A stretch of 64,000 nucleotides of DNA, from assembly GCF_003367475.1 (NCBI RefSeq), contig NZ_QRHA01000003.1, positions 124,001 to 188,000 on the forward strand. The letters run 5' to 3'. Of this stretch, positions 1 to 9,015 are shown in pieces (position 1 is the first letter of the stretch; the number at the start of each line of letters is the position of its first letter). The stretch comes from Alteromonas aestuariivivens (lineage in GTDB: Bacteria > Pseudomonadota > Gammaproteobacteria > Enterobacterales > Alteromonadaceae). The notes beneath the pieces are model-generated. The model did no database searches, was not told the DNA's origin, and saw nothing but the letters and a program-made list of their open reading frames with translations. Position numbers and translations under genes: made by a program.

Positions 1-1434
1 GGGGCCATTGGTTGTGCCCGTTGAACGCATAAAATAATGCACCACAGTCCACTGCCCATCGGGCACTTGCCAGGTTAACCTGTCGCCTTCAACAAATTCG
101 GTAATATCCAACACTTGCTCAGCACTGATGGCCATATCAGGTTCACTTTCCGGGGTGGGTTTGGGCCATTGATAGCTGTCATGTTTTGGCTGGGGTGTGG
201 GGTGCACTTTGGCGAGCTTTTTCTCAACATAACGCTCCAGTTTATAACCGCTCGACACCACAATATCCTTGATACCTGGTATTTGTTCCGGCTTTGGGCT
301 CGCATTAAATCCGGTTAAGCGCAAGCGATATTCCCGCGCAGTCACCGCTGGAAAGTTAATCACTATGGGGGCGTCATGCTCAGGGCCAATGGCTGGCATG
401 GAGCGCGGCCGTTGCAATGAAAACGATCGAATAACATCAAACTGACCTTCGCTATTTTTCGCCAGCAAGGTGGCCTGGGCAGAAAACTGGTGTTGGGGGT
501 AAATTTCCAGAGTCCGGGCCCGGAACGGCCGCTCATGGGCAAAGTCAACCTGCCAGTGGTCTGCATCATCGCTCGCGTTTTGAGTTAACACTTCAACAGG
601 AAACGAATACACCGACTCCGGATTCCCATCTATCAAAGCAGTAACCTGCTTTTGTTCCACCGCTTCCTCAGCCACCTGATAGCGAACCGTTACGGAGGTT
701 TGCTGATTGTTTAAACGCTCTTGTTCCCTGGCTGGTGTTCTGAACGCAAGGACTTTGACATCCTGAGCAAACCCCTCTGGTTTTCTCAACGTTAATGATG
801 CCGGGAGTGTGTCTGAGCCCCGGCCGCTAACCTGGTACTCCTGGGAATCCAGATAGCGCATCGACTGCTCGGGCTGAACCCAGGGCCCGCCTGACTGGCT
901 CCAGCCTGGCGAATTGAACAAGCCGATATCAATGTTGTAATCCGCTGCTTTTTCAATCGCAAAGCGCAGATGATCCCACCACTCATCGGTTAACGCGCTA
1001 ACCTCACCATACCCTCCAACGCTTGGATTGAGGTGAATAATGCCGATTAATGCGGCACTGATGCCCGCTTCCTGCATGGCGGCCAGGTCACGCTCTATAC
1101 CCGTTTTGGAGATGTGGTCGTTGATCCAGTACCAGTAGACCCAAGGTTTTACTGCCGCCGGTGGATTTTTAAAATTGCGCTTCAATTCTGCTGCAGAAGC
1201 ATGATAGAAGGACTCTGGCATCGGGCTCACTGGTGTATGCAATGCGGGAGCTGTGTGATTCTGTAACGCTGAATTTGTCTCAAGCGGGCCTGTACAACTG
1301 CTCACTAAGGTTGCCATCAATATACTGACGGCAACGCGAACCAAACGAAGAGATGCTGTTTCCAAAGAACAGGACGAGCCTTGAGGTCGGACAGGGTGAG
1401 TCGGTATATCAGAGCTGGTTGGCCGGTGCCGCAT
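1..1434 (-). CDS. GH106-like glycoside hydrolase lipoprotein (alpha-L-rhamnosidase family), C-terminus cut by window edge
   Basis: The reading frame is open from an ATG at 1434 to base 1, giving 478 visible residues, so the rest lies outside the window. The start has GGAAGGAA upstream and an in-frame stop right before it (1440-1438). After a basic stretch there is a hydrophobic segment ending in the lipobox-like LVSSC (about residue 47), so it is probably an outer-membrane or periplasmic lipoprotein. The next part reads FKNPPAAVKPWVYWYWIN, then DLAAMQEAGISAALIG, then LFNSPGWSQSGGPWVQPEQS. This is the characteristic opening of family GH106 alpha-L-rhamnosidases, and the WQVPDGQWTVVHYFMRSTG stretch near base 1 also fits. 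GH106 enzymes are usually over 1000 residues, so more than half is missing here. It would release rhamnose or a related sugar from plant or algal polysaccharide. Substrate is inferred from family only. Confidence 0.8.
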   Translation of the reverse strand, partial: MRHRPTSSDIPTHPVRPQGSSCSLETASLRLVRVAVSILMATLVSSCTGPLETNSALQNHTAPALHTPVSPMPESFYHASAAELKRNFKNPPAAVKPWVYWYWINDHISKTGIERDLAAMQEAGISAALIGIIHLNPSVGGYGEVSALTDEWWDHLRFAIEKAADYNIDIGLFNSPGWSQSGGPWVQPEQSMRYLDSQEYQVSGRGSDTLPASLTLRKPEGFAQDVKVLAFRTPAREQERLNNQQTSVTVRYQVAEEAVEQKQVTALIDGNPESVYSFPVEVLTQNASDDADHWQVDFAHERPFRARTLEIYPQHQFSAQATLLAKNSEGQFDVIRSFSLQRPRSMPAIGPEHDAPIVINFPAVTAREYRLRLTGFNASPKPEQIPGIKDIVVSSGYKLERYVEKKLAKVHPTPQPKHDSYQWPKPTPESEPDMAISAEQVLDITEFVEGDRLTWQVPDGQWTVVHYFMRSTGTTNGP

Positions 1435-1596
1435 ACGTTATTCCTTCCATAGATGCGACAACGCAGCGTGATCTGGCTTTGGATCAGCAAATGGTTACCG
1501 CTATACAATTTGGGCCCAGTATAACGTGCTAACCGAAAAGATCAGCAGTCAATCAGGCGACTGACTGCGATCACCGCTCAGAAGCGGTCCATAGCA

Positions 1597-2604
1597 TCAG
1601 GCCGGTTTCGCAACCTCTATAACCAGCTTGCCGAAGTTTTCGCCACGAAACAGCATCATCAGCGTATCGGGAAAGGTGTCTATTCCCTCAACCACATGCT
1701 CCTTCGCTTTTAATTTCCCTTGTGCTATCCAGCCTGCCATTTCCTTGGCCGCTTCGCCGTAATGCTCAGCATTATCAAACACTATGATGCCTTCCATTCG
1801 GGCTCGATTGATCAATAGTGACAGATAATTCGATGGCCCTTTGACAGGGGTTGTATTGTTGTACTGGCTGATCGCTCCGCAAATAACAATGCGCGCCTTG
1901 AAGTTAATCAGCGCCAGCACCGCATCCAGTATTTCGCCGCCAACATTATCAAAAAACACGTCGATCCCCTCGGGACAGGCAGCTTTCAGCCCGGACAATA
2001 CATCCTGTTCCTTGTAATCGATGGCGGCGTCAAAACCGAGTTCCTGAGTAAGGTAATCGCATTTATCCTTGCCACCCGCGATACCTACCACGCGGCAGCC
2101 TTTCAGTTTGGCAATCTGACCAACTACCGCACCGACGGCTCCCGCCGCCCCGGATACCACCACGGTTTCACCAGCCTGAGGCTGCCCGGTGTTGAGTAAC
2201 CCAAAATACGCGGTCATACCGGGCATGCCCAATACGCCTAAATATCGGGGAAGCGGTGCCAATGCCGGATCGACCTTGTGTAAGCTCTGCCCGGCAACTG
2301 TTGCGTACTGCTGAACTCCCAGCATCCCGTGGACAAAATCACCGACAGAAAAGTTTTCGTCGCCGGATTCCACCACCTGACCAATCGCTCCGGCGCGCAT
2401 GACTTCACCAATTCCAACCGGTTCAATATAGGATTTGCCGTCATTCATCCAGCCACGCATGGCAGGGTCAAGAGAAAGGTACAGCACTTTCACCAGTACC
2501 TCACCCGCTTCAGGTTCACGTACCTGAGTCTCATTGAGTGTCCAGTTTTGAGCGGTAGGCTCACCCACCGGGCGAGAGGCCAGAAGCCACTGTTTATTTT
2601 GCAT
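1597..2604 (-). CDS. NADPH-dependent enone/alkenal reductase, CurA/PTGR1 type (MDR superfamily)
   Basis: The 335-residue protein begins MQNKQWLLASRPVGEP. An ATG 69 bases further upstream is in frame, but the start at 2604 has ACAGGACA before it and matches the family N-terminus. Residues 44-53 (LSLDPAMRGW) and the Rossmann segment at 150-165 (SGAAGAVGAVVGQ) are typical of zinc-independent medium-chain reductases such as E. coli CurA (YncB) and leukotriene B4 12-hydroxydehydrogenase. These reduce the C=C bond of alpha,beta-unsaturated ketones and aldehydes with NADPH in the cytosol. The gene stands alone between the GH106-like gene and the divergent TonB receptor. A short hairpin at 1573-1588 follows the stop but has no T run. 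The exact substrate cannot be told from sequence. Confidence 0.88.
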   Translation of the reverse strand: MQNKQWLLASRPVGEPTAQNWTLNETQVREPEAGEVLVKVLYLSLDPAMRGWMNDGKSYIEPVGIGEVMRAGAIGQVVESGDENFSVGDFVHGMLGVQQYATVAGQSLHKVDPALAPLPRYLGVLGMPGMTAYFGLLNTGQPQAGETVVVSGAAGAVGAVVGQIAKLKGCRVVGIAGGKDKCDYLTQELGFDAAIDYKEQDVLSGLKAACPEGIDVFFDNVGGEILDAVLALINFKARIVICGAISQYNNTTPVKGPSNYLSLLINRARMEGIIVFDNAEHYGEAAKEMAGWIAQGKLKAKEHVVEGIDTFPDTLMMLFRGENFGKLVIEVAKPA

Positions 2605-3033
2605 TGTCTGTGTCCTGTAAAAATTAGGATGCTGGAATTTTAGGGCCGCAGGCGTTCGGCGATAAAACCTCAATATCCGTTAACAAAAAGATGAAAACTC
2701 GACGTGCTTACAATAGGCGCTAACTTCTACTTTTCAAGATTGATGTCATGCTCTCCCTCCCCCAGGTTACCCGAAACTCGTGATTGATTTAGTCAGCCTG
2801 GCGGATTTCTACCCTACTACACCGCGAGTTCAAAAGAACCCAGCAAGCTACCTCTCAGAGGCGTAGCAATTTCAGTACACGGCAATCGCAAAAGTTTGCC
2901 ATTTTGCCAGCCGAAAATATTGATTTATCCGAAAACGCATATAGACTGCCGGCCCCGTAAGCGGTGCACTATAATTAAAGCGCTTACGAGCATGTTTCAG
3001 TGCAAATGAAAAACAAACTCACTTGGTGAACAC
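2605..3033. other. Divergent intergenic region between enone reductase and TonB receptor
   Basis: 429 bases without a credible gene. The part next to the TonB receptor holds a TATAAT box (2970-2975) flanked by inverted CGTAAGCG/CGCTTACG arms (separate entry). The part next to the reductase gene is unremarkable and I see no clear promoter for it. Confidence 0.6.
2956..2988 (+). promoter_or_regulatory. Candidate operator: inverted repeat flanking the -10 box of the TonB receptor gene
   Basis: CGTAAGCG at 2956-2963 and CGCTTACG at 2981-2988 are perfect 8-base inverted arms. A consensus -10 (TATAAT, 2970-2975) lies between them, so a bound repressor would cover the promoter. No good -35 is visible at the usual distance. 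The distal arm also contains AAGCGCTT, a core often seen in LacI-family sites. The regulator is not in this window. Confidence 0.45.
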
Positions 3034-5304
3034 ATGAAAACGACGAAAATCGCCACTATCGCTTTGGCGATAGCTTCCGCTCTCAGCACTACGGTTTCTG
3101 CTCAAGACACTCCGTCTACCCGACAGCAAAAAGAAACTTCTCTCGAAAAAATCACAGTTACGGCACAAAAACGCACTCAGTCCATTCAAGAGGTGCCACT
3201 TTCAATTGCTACTTTGAACGGTGAACAATTTGAAAGCCTGTTTTCTGCCGGTGAAGACATTCTGGCTCTGGCAACGCATGTTCCTGGCCTGTATGCAGAA
3301 TCTTCAAACGGACGGGTTGCCCCTCGCTTTTACATTCGCGGTTTAGGCAACACGGATTTCGATTTGGCCGCATCACAACCGGTTTCCATTGTTATGGACG
3401 AGGTGGTAATGGAAAATGTGGTTCTGAAAAGCTTCCCGCTGTTTGATATCCAGCAGGTAGAAGTACTGCGTGGCCCTCAAGGCACACTGTTCGGGCGCAA
3501 CACCACAGCCGGTATTGTTAAGTTTGATACGGTCAAACCCTCTCAGGATTTTGATGCCTACGCCAAACTGGGTTTCGGTACCTATAACACCCTGAACTTT
3601 GAAGGCGCAGTTGCCGGAGGCCTGACAGATGACCTTTCAGCACGTTTCTCTGTGTTGTCACAGCAGCGCGATGATTACATCGACAACGCCTTTACCGACC
3701 AAAAAGACGCGCTGGGTGGCTATGACGAAAAAGCCTGGCGTGCCCAGTTGCTGTATAACCCTAACGATCGTTTTTCTGCCTTACTGAACCTGCATGGTCG
3801 TGATTTGGAAGGCACAGCGTCAGTGTTTCGCGCCAACATCTTTGATAAAGGCAGCAATAATCTCAACGACAATTACGATCGCGAGACAGTTTACTTTGAT
3901 GGTGACCTAGACGGTAATGGCGCAGACAACAACCCGCAGGAGTACGAAGGGTTTGGTTCGTCACTCAGACTGACCTATCAACTGGATACGGTTGAACTGG
4001 TATCAATCACCGCGTACGAAGAAGCTGATGGCTACAGCCTGGGCGATATCGACGGAGGCTCCGGCAGTGGTGAAACCTCTAACCCGGGTTTCATTCCATT
4101 TTCAGCCGTGACCCAGGACAGCCTGAACGACCTGGAACAGTTCACCCAGGAATTGCGGATTGCCAGCAATACTAACGGTGCCGTTAACTGGCAGGCTGGC
4201 GCGTTCTACTTTGATTCTTCTTTCAATGTGACCAGTATTGATGGCTACTTTGGTGCCACAACGGTATTCCATGAAAACACCACCTGGGCCATATTTGGTC
4301 AAAGCTCTTATCAGGTAACCGACAAGCTGAATGTAACCGGTGGCGTACGTTATACCCATGATGAAAAATCACTGGATGTGGGCGACCAGAACGTAAACGG
4401 CTTTGCGCTGGTCACAGGTGATGCCACCATCCAGGATTACGAGCACACCAATGTGGATGACGGTCAGGTGAGTTTCGAACTGAGTGCCAACTACAAGCTT
4501 ACTGATGATGCGTCACTGTTCGCTCGCTATGCCAACGGCTTCCGCGCGCAAACCATTCAAGGACGGGATGTGGCCTTTGAAGGCTCGCCATCCGTTGCAG
4601 ATGCTGAAACCATTAATTCGGTAGAATTGGGTATCAAGTCTGACCTTCTGGATAATACTCTTCGCCTGAACGCTGCCGCGTATTATTACCAAATCGACGA
4701 CATGCAGTTTTCTGCCATTGGTGGGGGTAATAACTTTACCGCACTGGTAAACGCGGACAAAGGCGTGGGCTACGGTTTTGAAGTGGATGCCAAATGGTTG
4801 GCTACCGACAGCCTGACCCTTACAGCAGGATACAGCTACAATCACACCGAAATACAGGATGACAGCCTAACTGTGCAACCATGTGGCTCCAATGCAGACT
4901 TTGAAGGTAACTGCACCGTTACCGATCCTCGTCTGGAAGGAAACCTGGCTATCATTGACGGCAACCCGTTCCCACAGGCACCAGAAAGTATCCTTAGTTT
5001 CACTGCGCGCTACTCCGTACCGGTAGGTGAAAATGGCGAGGTGTTTGTTTATACCGATTGGGCATTCCAGGGTGAAACCAACCTGTTCCTTTATGAAGCA
5101 GTTGAATTTACCACCAAAGACAACTTTGAAGGCGGTCTGCGCGTTGGATATGAAAACTTCAACCACAATTACACCGTTGCTTTGTTCGGGCGTAATATTA
5201 CCGACGAGCACAATGTAAAAGGCGCGGTTGATTTCAACAACCTTACAGGAATTATGAACGAGCCTCGCGTGTGGGGTGTAGAAGCCAAGGTTATGTTCTT
5301 TTAA
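3034..5304 (+). CDS. TonB-dependent outer-membrane receptor
   Basis: 756 residues. A Sec signal peptide (residues 1-23, ending TTVSA) is followed by a TonB-box-like EKITVTAQKR (about 38-47). A plug domain follows with the hallmark VEVLRGPQGTLFGRNTTAG, then a large 22-strand barrel ending in GVEAKVMFF, a typical aromatic C-terminal barrel signal. Such receptors import siderophores, vitamin B12 or oligosaccharides using TonB-ExbBD energy. This group, with LEKITVTAQKR and the SIQEVPLSI start, is common in marine Gammaproteobacteria and sphingomonads and is often tied to carbohydrate or aromatic uptake. The gene ends in a strong terminator and stands alone. The GH106-like gene 1.6 kb away hints at sugar uptake, but the substrate is inferred and uncertain. 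Confidence 0.92.
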   Translation: MKTTKIATIALAIASALSTTVSAQDTPSTRQQKETSLEKITVTAQKRTQSIQEVPLSIATLNGEQFESLFSAGEDILALATHVPGLYAESSNGRVAPRFYIRGLGNTDFDLAASQPVSIVMDEVVMENVVLKSFPLFDIQQVEVLRGPQGTLFGRNTTAGIVKFDTVKPSQDFDAYAKLGFGTYNTLNFEGAVAGGLTDDLSARFSVLSQQRDDYIDNAFTDQKDALGGYDEKAWRAQLLYNPNDRFSALLNLHGRDLEGTASVFRANIFDKGSNNLNDNYDRETVYFDGDLDGNGADNNPQEYEGFGSSLRLTYQLDTVELVSITAYEEADGYSLGDIDGGSGSGETSNPGFIPFSAVTQDSLNDLEQFTQELRIASNTNGAVNWQAGAFYFDSSFNVTSIDGYFGATTVFHENTTWAIFGQSSYQVTDKLNVTGGVRYTHDEKSLDVGDQNVNGFALVTGDATIQDYEHTNVDDGQVSFELSANYKLTDDASLFARYANGFRAQTIQGRDVAFEGSPSVADAETINSVELGIKSDLLDNTLRLNAAAYYYQIDDMQFSAIGGGNNFTALVNADKGVGYGFEVDAKWLATDSLTLTAGYSYNHTEIQDDSLTVQPCGSNADFEGNCTVTDPRLEGNLAIIDGNPFPQAPESILSFTARYSVPVGENGEVFVYTDWAFQGETNLFLYEAVEFTTKDNFEGGLRVGYENFNHNYTVALFGRNITDEHNVKGAVDFNNLTGIMNEPRVWGVEAKVMFF

Positions 5305-5361
5305 CCGAGGATCTTATTAACGGGTTTTGCAATTTCGCAGCAGACCCCACTTCCTGTTATC

Positions 5362-5388
5362 AAGCACCGCTTTTAGCGGTGCTTTTTT
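5362..5388. terminator. Bidirectional rho-independent terminator
   Basis: Perfect 9-bp stem AAGCACCGC/GCGGTGCTT (5362-5370, 5376-5384) with a five-base loop, then a T run on the + strand. The matching A-rich flank and the stop codon of the minus gene at 5387-5389 mean it can also end that gene, although its minus-strand U tract is poor. Confidence 0.85.
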
Positions 5389-5752
5389 ATGCCACCTGCT
5401 GAACCCGATTGTGATGCGCCTGCGCGACCAGTTTTTGTATGCTGCGACAGGCCCGAACATAACGGGAGTCACGCTGGTAATAAACCTGTTCCATCACCCG
5501 GCCTTTTTCATCAACCAGAAAACTCGCAAGCCGGGCCCGTCTGTATGGCAGATATACCTGATGGAGCTTGATCACACTTGAAACCGGTTTTGACATTATG
5601 ACGCGATAAAAACAGAACGGCAGCTTCATACTCACAGCACGCCTGTCTCCTCCTTGCAAATACACAACAGACTGCAATTCATCCTGCCCTTCCATAACAC
5701 GAATGCCATGCTGTTCGATTAATTTGTCCAACGTTTTAAGCCCTGTATCCAT
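5387..5752 (-). CDS. SOS-type small protein of unknown function (121 aa), LexA box in promoter
   Basis: I do not recognise the family. The 121-residue product is basic (rich in Arg, Lys, His), has no signal peptide or membrane helix, and contains a tyrosine/arginine-rich C-terminal half (KLHQVYLPYRRARLASF, then QVYYQRDSRYVRACRS). It begins at an ATG at 5752. A perfect LexA-type operator lies 18 bases upstream and overlaps the -10 of a good promoter, so expression after DNA damage is a firm inference. The gene is monocistronic, enclosed by a terminator at each end (5362-5388 and 5832-5849). Known small LexA-controlled genes include division inhibitors (SulA, YneA, SidA types), polymerase accessory factors and toxins. 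None can be assigned from sequence. Confidence 0.75.
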   Translation of the reverse strand: MDTGLKTLDKLIEQHGIRVMEGQDELQSVVYLQGGDRRAVSMKLPFCFYRVIMSKPVSSVIKLHQVYLPYRRARLASFLVDEKGRVMEQVYYQRDSRYVRACRSIQKLVAQAHHNRVQQVA

Positions 5753-5769
5753 GTGTCACCCACAAAATA

Positions 5770-5811
5770 CTGTATATACAAACAGTATAAATTCAATTGG
5801 ATACTTTTCAA
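5770..5811 (-). promoter_or_regulatory. LexA box with overlapping sigma-70 promoter for the 121-aa gene
   Basis: CTGTATATACAAACAG at 5770-5785 matches the gammaproteobacterial LexA pattern CTGT-N8-ACAG exactly. Read on the minus strand, a -35 TTGAAA (5811-5806) and -10 TATACT (5789-5784) with a 16-base spacer sit directly against the box. LexA binding would block polymerase. Confidence 0.88.
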
Positions 5812-5829
5812 CCATTTCAGGCAAAAAAA

Positions 5830-5849
5830 TAGGGCAGCTTTTGCTGCCC
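5830..5849 (-). terminator. Terminator of the RND efflux pair
   Basis: On the minus strand GGGCAGC-AAAA-GCTGCCC (5849-5832) is followed by a run of T (complement of 5830-5823). It lies just after the permease stop at 5875. Confidence 0.85.
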
Positions 5850-5874
5850 CGATTCAATCGCTTATACCTGGATT

Positions 5875-8800
5875 TTATTCTGCGGCTGAAAGAGGCTCAT
5901 GCACGCTTTTACGTCTGAACAACCCTTTGATATCATCCAGAATCAAATACAACGCTGGTACCAACAACAATGTGATAACGGTAGCAAACAGGATACCGAA
6001 GGCCAGTGATATCGCCATGGGGATAACCACCTGAGCCTGCAGGCTGCGCTCAAAAATAATTGGCATCAGGCCCATAAAGGTTGTCAGCGAGGTCAGTATG
6101 ATTGCTCTGAACCGCTGACTGCCGGCACTAATGACCGCGTCCAGCATACGGTGCCCTTCCTTCCGGGCACGATTAACAAAATCGACCATAATAAGGCTGT
6201 CGTTCACTACCACGCCTGACAATGCGATAATTCCGCACAACGACAACACACTCACTGCCATACCCAAAACTAGATGGCCCACAATGGCACCAACAACCCC
6301 AAATGGGATCACCGACATGATGATCAGTGGCTGGGAATAGGACTTCAACGGCACTGCCAGCAAGGCATAAATGGCAAATAATGCAAACAGCAGCCCTTTT
6401 GCCAGTCCCATCATTGCCTCTGCCTGCTCACGGGAATTACCCTGAAGCTGGAAATGGACACCTGGGTATTGTTCAAGCAGCCCCGGCATCACATTTTCGG
6501 TAATTTCACGGGTAATTTCTCCCGGATCCAGACTGCCCTTATCCACTTTCGCTGTAACGGTAACAGAGCGGTTCCCATCCACGCGAACGATAGAATCATA
6601 ACCTTTACCCAGCTGAATTTCTCCTACCTCTTCAAAGGGCACATCTTCACCCGTGGGCGCTCTTACCCGCATAGACTCCAGGTGTTCAACCGACGTTCGC
6701 TCCTGTTGCGGATACCGCACCATAACCTTGATTTCTTCTTCGTCGCGCTGTACCCGCTGAACCTCAGCGCCATAAAACCCGTACCGGACCTGTTGCCCCA
6801 ATTGTTGCAGAGTTATGCCCAGGGCCTCAGCCTGAGGTTTGAGGGATAACTGGATTTCATCACTGCCGCCTGCGAAAGTGTCATTGATGTCTGTGACCCC
6901 CTGATAGCTGGCAAGCTGCTGTTTTAAATCGTTACTAATCGCCCGCAATGCATCAATATCTGCCGCAGTGAACTCGAAACTCAGATCTGCACCACCTCCC
7001 GGGCCCCCCGGAGAACCAATATTGAAGGATTTAACCCCTGGCAATTCAGGCATTTGTTGCCGCCAACGTTGATGGATATCAAAATCTGCAAGTTCCCGGG
7101 TTTCGCCCTTGGTGAGTTCAACAAACACCTCGCCGCCAAGGTTGCCATTGTCGTAGGCAATCGCATGTTTTACCACTGGAGCCATCCCTTCCTGCTGCAA
7201 CTGTTCGTCCATTCGCCTCATGGACTCAACCAGGCTATCGATGGCGTGATCTCGCTGCTCAAGAGAAGACCCAGGCTGCAGTTCGATACTTGCCATCATG
7301 AAATCACTGGGAATGTTAGGGAAGAACACAAATCGGACAATACCGCCGCCAAACAGCCCAATAGTTATTATCAGCATGGCAATAAAGGTAGCAAGGGTGG
7401 TATAGCGATGTTTAAGCGCCGTTCCAAGCGCTGGGATGTAGATTTTCTCTATGAACGACTTTATACCTTCACTGAAAAAATCCCTGAATCGCTGGAAGCG
7501 ATTGGCTTTCGCGGGATCATAGGGTTTCAGTTTCATGTGCACAAGGTGCGCTGGCAGTATGAGTTTTGACTCCAGCAACGAGAACGCAAGACAGATAATG
7601 ACCACCAGCCCGATGGTTTTCCATATGATGCCGAAGGGGCCGGAAACCATCAGCATTGGTGAAAATGCCGCGATGGTGGTAAGCACCCCGAACGTTGCCG
7701 GCATGGCCACTTTTTGTACGCCGGCAATCACGTTTTCTGTGCTGTGGCCTTTGCGGTCTATTTCCGAGTAAGCAGACTCCCCCATAATAATGGCATCGTC
7801 CACCACAATTCCTAATACAAGAATAAAGGCGAACAGACTTAACAGGTTGATCGAAACCCCCAGCATATCGATGGGCATAACCAGCAAGGTACCCAAAAAA
7901 CAGACCGGCAACCCGACTATCACCCAAAACGCCAGTTTAATTTTGAGAAACAGCGACAGCACGATGAACACCAGCAAGGCCCCAAATGCCATGTTCTCAA
8001 GCATCATGTTCAAGCGGTCAGCGAGGTAAAACGAACTGTCTCCCCAGCTGTCGGCGCTGATGTGCGCCGGAAAATCTTTGCGCGTTTTATCCAGATAATC
8101 ATTAACCTGCCTGGAAATTTCCAGCGCATTCTGGTCACCAACAGCTCTTACTCTAAGGCTGACGGAAGGCTTGCCGTCGAATTCTGAATACTGGTTGTTT
8201 TCAATGAATCCATCGTCGATGAAGGCCACATCCCCAAGTGTAACGCGGGTACCGTCGGTGGCGGTTAACAAAACAATTTGGGCGAAGTCCCAGCCGGTGT
8301 AGGCCTGCCCGAGGGTTCTCAACAATATATCGCCATTCTTGGTACGAATGGAACCACCTGGCAAATCAACACTGGACTGCCGCACCCGGTCTACTACTTC
8401 TGAAAATGTTAAGTCGTACTTCTGCAAGTCCTGCTCGGAAAGTTCAATGGAGATTTCATAATCCCTGGCTCCCACTACGGAAACACTGGAGATACCGGGC
8501 AGGTTGGCAATATCATCCCGAATATCCTTGGCAAATTCCTTGAGCTCCCGTTCACTGGCATCTCCATAAACCGATAGCCAGATAACATCCTGCTGAACTT
8601 TTTGCCTGTATACCACAGGCTTCTCAGTGTTTAGTGGAAAACTGGGAATGGCATCCACCTGGGCCTTAATCTCATCAAGAACATCCTGAACGTTGTAGTT
8701 GTCCTCTATTTCGATACTGACGGTACCCATCCCTTCCCTTGCGGTAGAGGTGATCTGCTTGATGCCGTCGAGGTCTTTTACGGCTTCCTCAATTTTCAGT

Positions 8801-9015
8801 ATGACGCCTTCTTCAACCTCCTGCGGTGCGGCGCCCAAATAAGGTACCCTGACATTCACAATGCTTATTTCGAAAGCAGGAAATATTTGTTTCTGGATTG
8901 ATGCGGCGCCAAACAGACCGCCAACAATGAGGATCCACATCAACAGGTTGGCGGCCACATGATTGCGTGCGAACCAGGCAATAACGCCGTGCTGAGTATC
9001 AATTTTATTCATCAC
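5875..9015 (-). CDS. RND efflux permease (AcrB/HAE1 superfamily)
   Basis: 1046 residues, the usual full length. TM1 is at about 20-40. The two large periplasmic loops follow TM1 and TM7. The proton-relay motif VVDDAIIMGES is seen with D406-D407, equivalent to the AcrB Asp pair in TM4. The C-terminal half repeats the fold. The pump would export drugs, lipids or metabolites from periplasm and inner membrane using the proton gradient. It overlaps the adaptor gene upstream by 4 bases (ATGA), so the two are translationally coupled. No outer-membrane channel gene is beside them, so a TolC-like protein from elsewhere is needed. The substrate cannot be predicted. Confidence 0.95.
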   Translation of the reverse strand: MMNKIDTQHGVIAWFARNHVAANLLMWILIVGGLFGAASIQKQIFPAFEISIVNVRVPYLGAAPQEVEEGVILKIEEAVKDLDGIKQITSTAREGMGTVSIEIEDNYNVQDVLDEIKAQVDAIPSFPLNTEKPVVYRQKVQQDVIWLSVYGDASERELKEFAKDIRDDIANLPGISSVSVVGARDYEISIELSEQDLQKYDLTFSEVVDRVRQSSVDLPGGSIRTKNGDILLRTLGQAYTGWDFAQIVLLTATDGTRVTLGDVAFIDDGFIENNQYSEFDGKPSVSLRVRAVGDQNALEISRQVNDYLDKTRKDFPAHISADSWGDSSFYLADRLNMMLENMAFGALLVFIVLSLFLKIKLAFWVIVGLPVCFLGTLLVMPIDMLGVSINLLSLFAFILVLGIVVDDAIIMGESAYSEIDRKGHSTENVIAGVQKVAMPATFGVLTTIAAFSPMLMVSGPFGIIWKTIGLVVIICLAFSLLESKLILPAHLVHMKLKPYDPAKANRFQRFRDFFSEGIKSFIEKIYIPALGTALKHRYTTLATFIAMLIITIGLFGGGIVRFVFFPNIPSDFMMASIELQPGSSLEQRDHAIDSLVESMRRMDEQLQQEGMAPVVKHAIAYDNGNLGGEVFVELTKGETRELADFDIHQRWRQQMPELPGVKSFNIGSPGGPGGGADLSFEFTAADIDALRAISNDLKQQLASYQGVTDINDTFAGGSDEIQLSLKPQAEALGITLQQLGQQVRYGFYGAEVQRVQRDEEEIKVMVRYPQQERTSVEHLESMRVRAPTGEDVPFEEVGEIQLGKGYDSIVRVDGNRSVTVTAKVDKGSLDPGEITREITENVMPGLLEQYPGVHFQLQGNSREQAEAMMGLAKGLLFALFAIYALLAVPLKSYSQPLIIMSVIPFGVVGAIVGHLVLGMAVSVLSLCGIIALSGVVVNDSLIMVDFVNRARKEGHRMLDAVISAGSQRFRAIILTSLTTFMGLMPIIFERSLQAQVVIPMAISLAFGILFATVITLLLVPALYLILDDIKGLFRRKSVHEPLSAAE

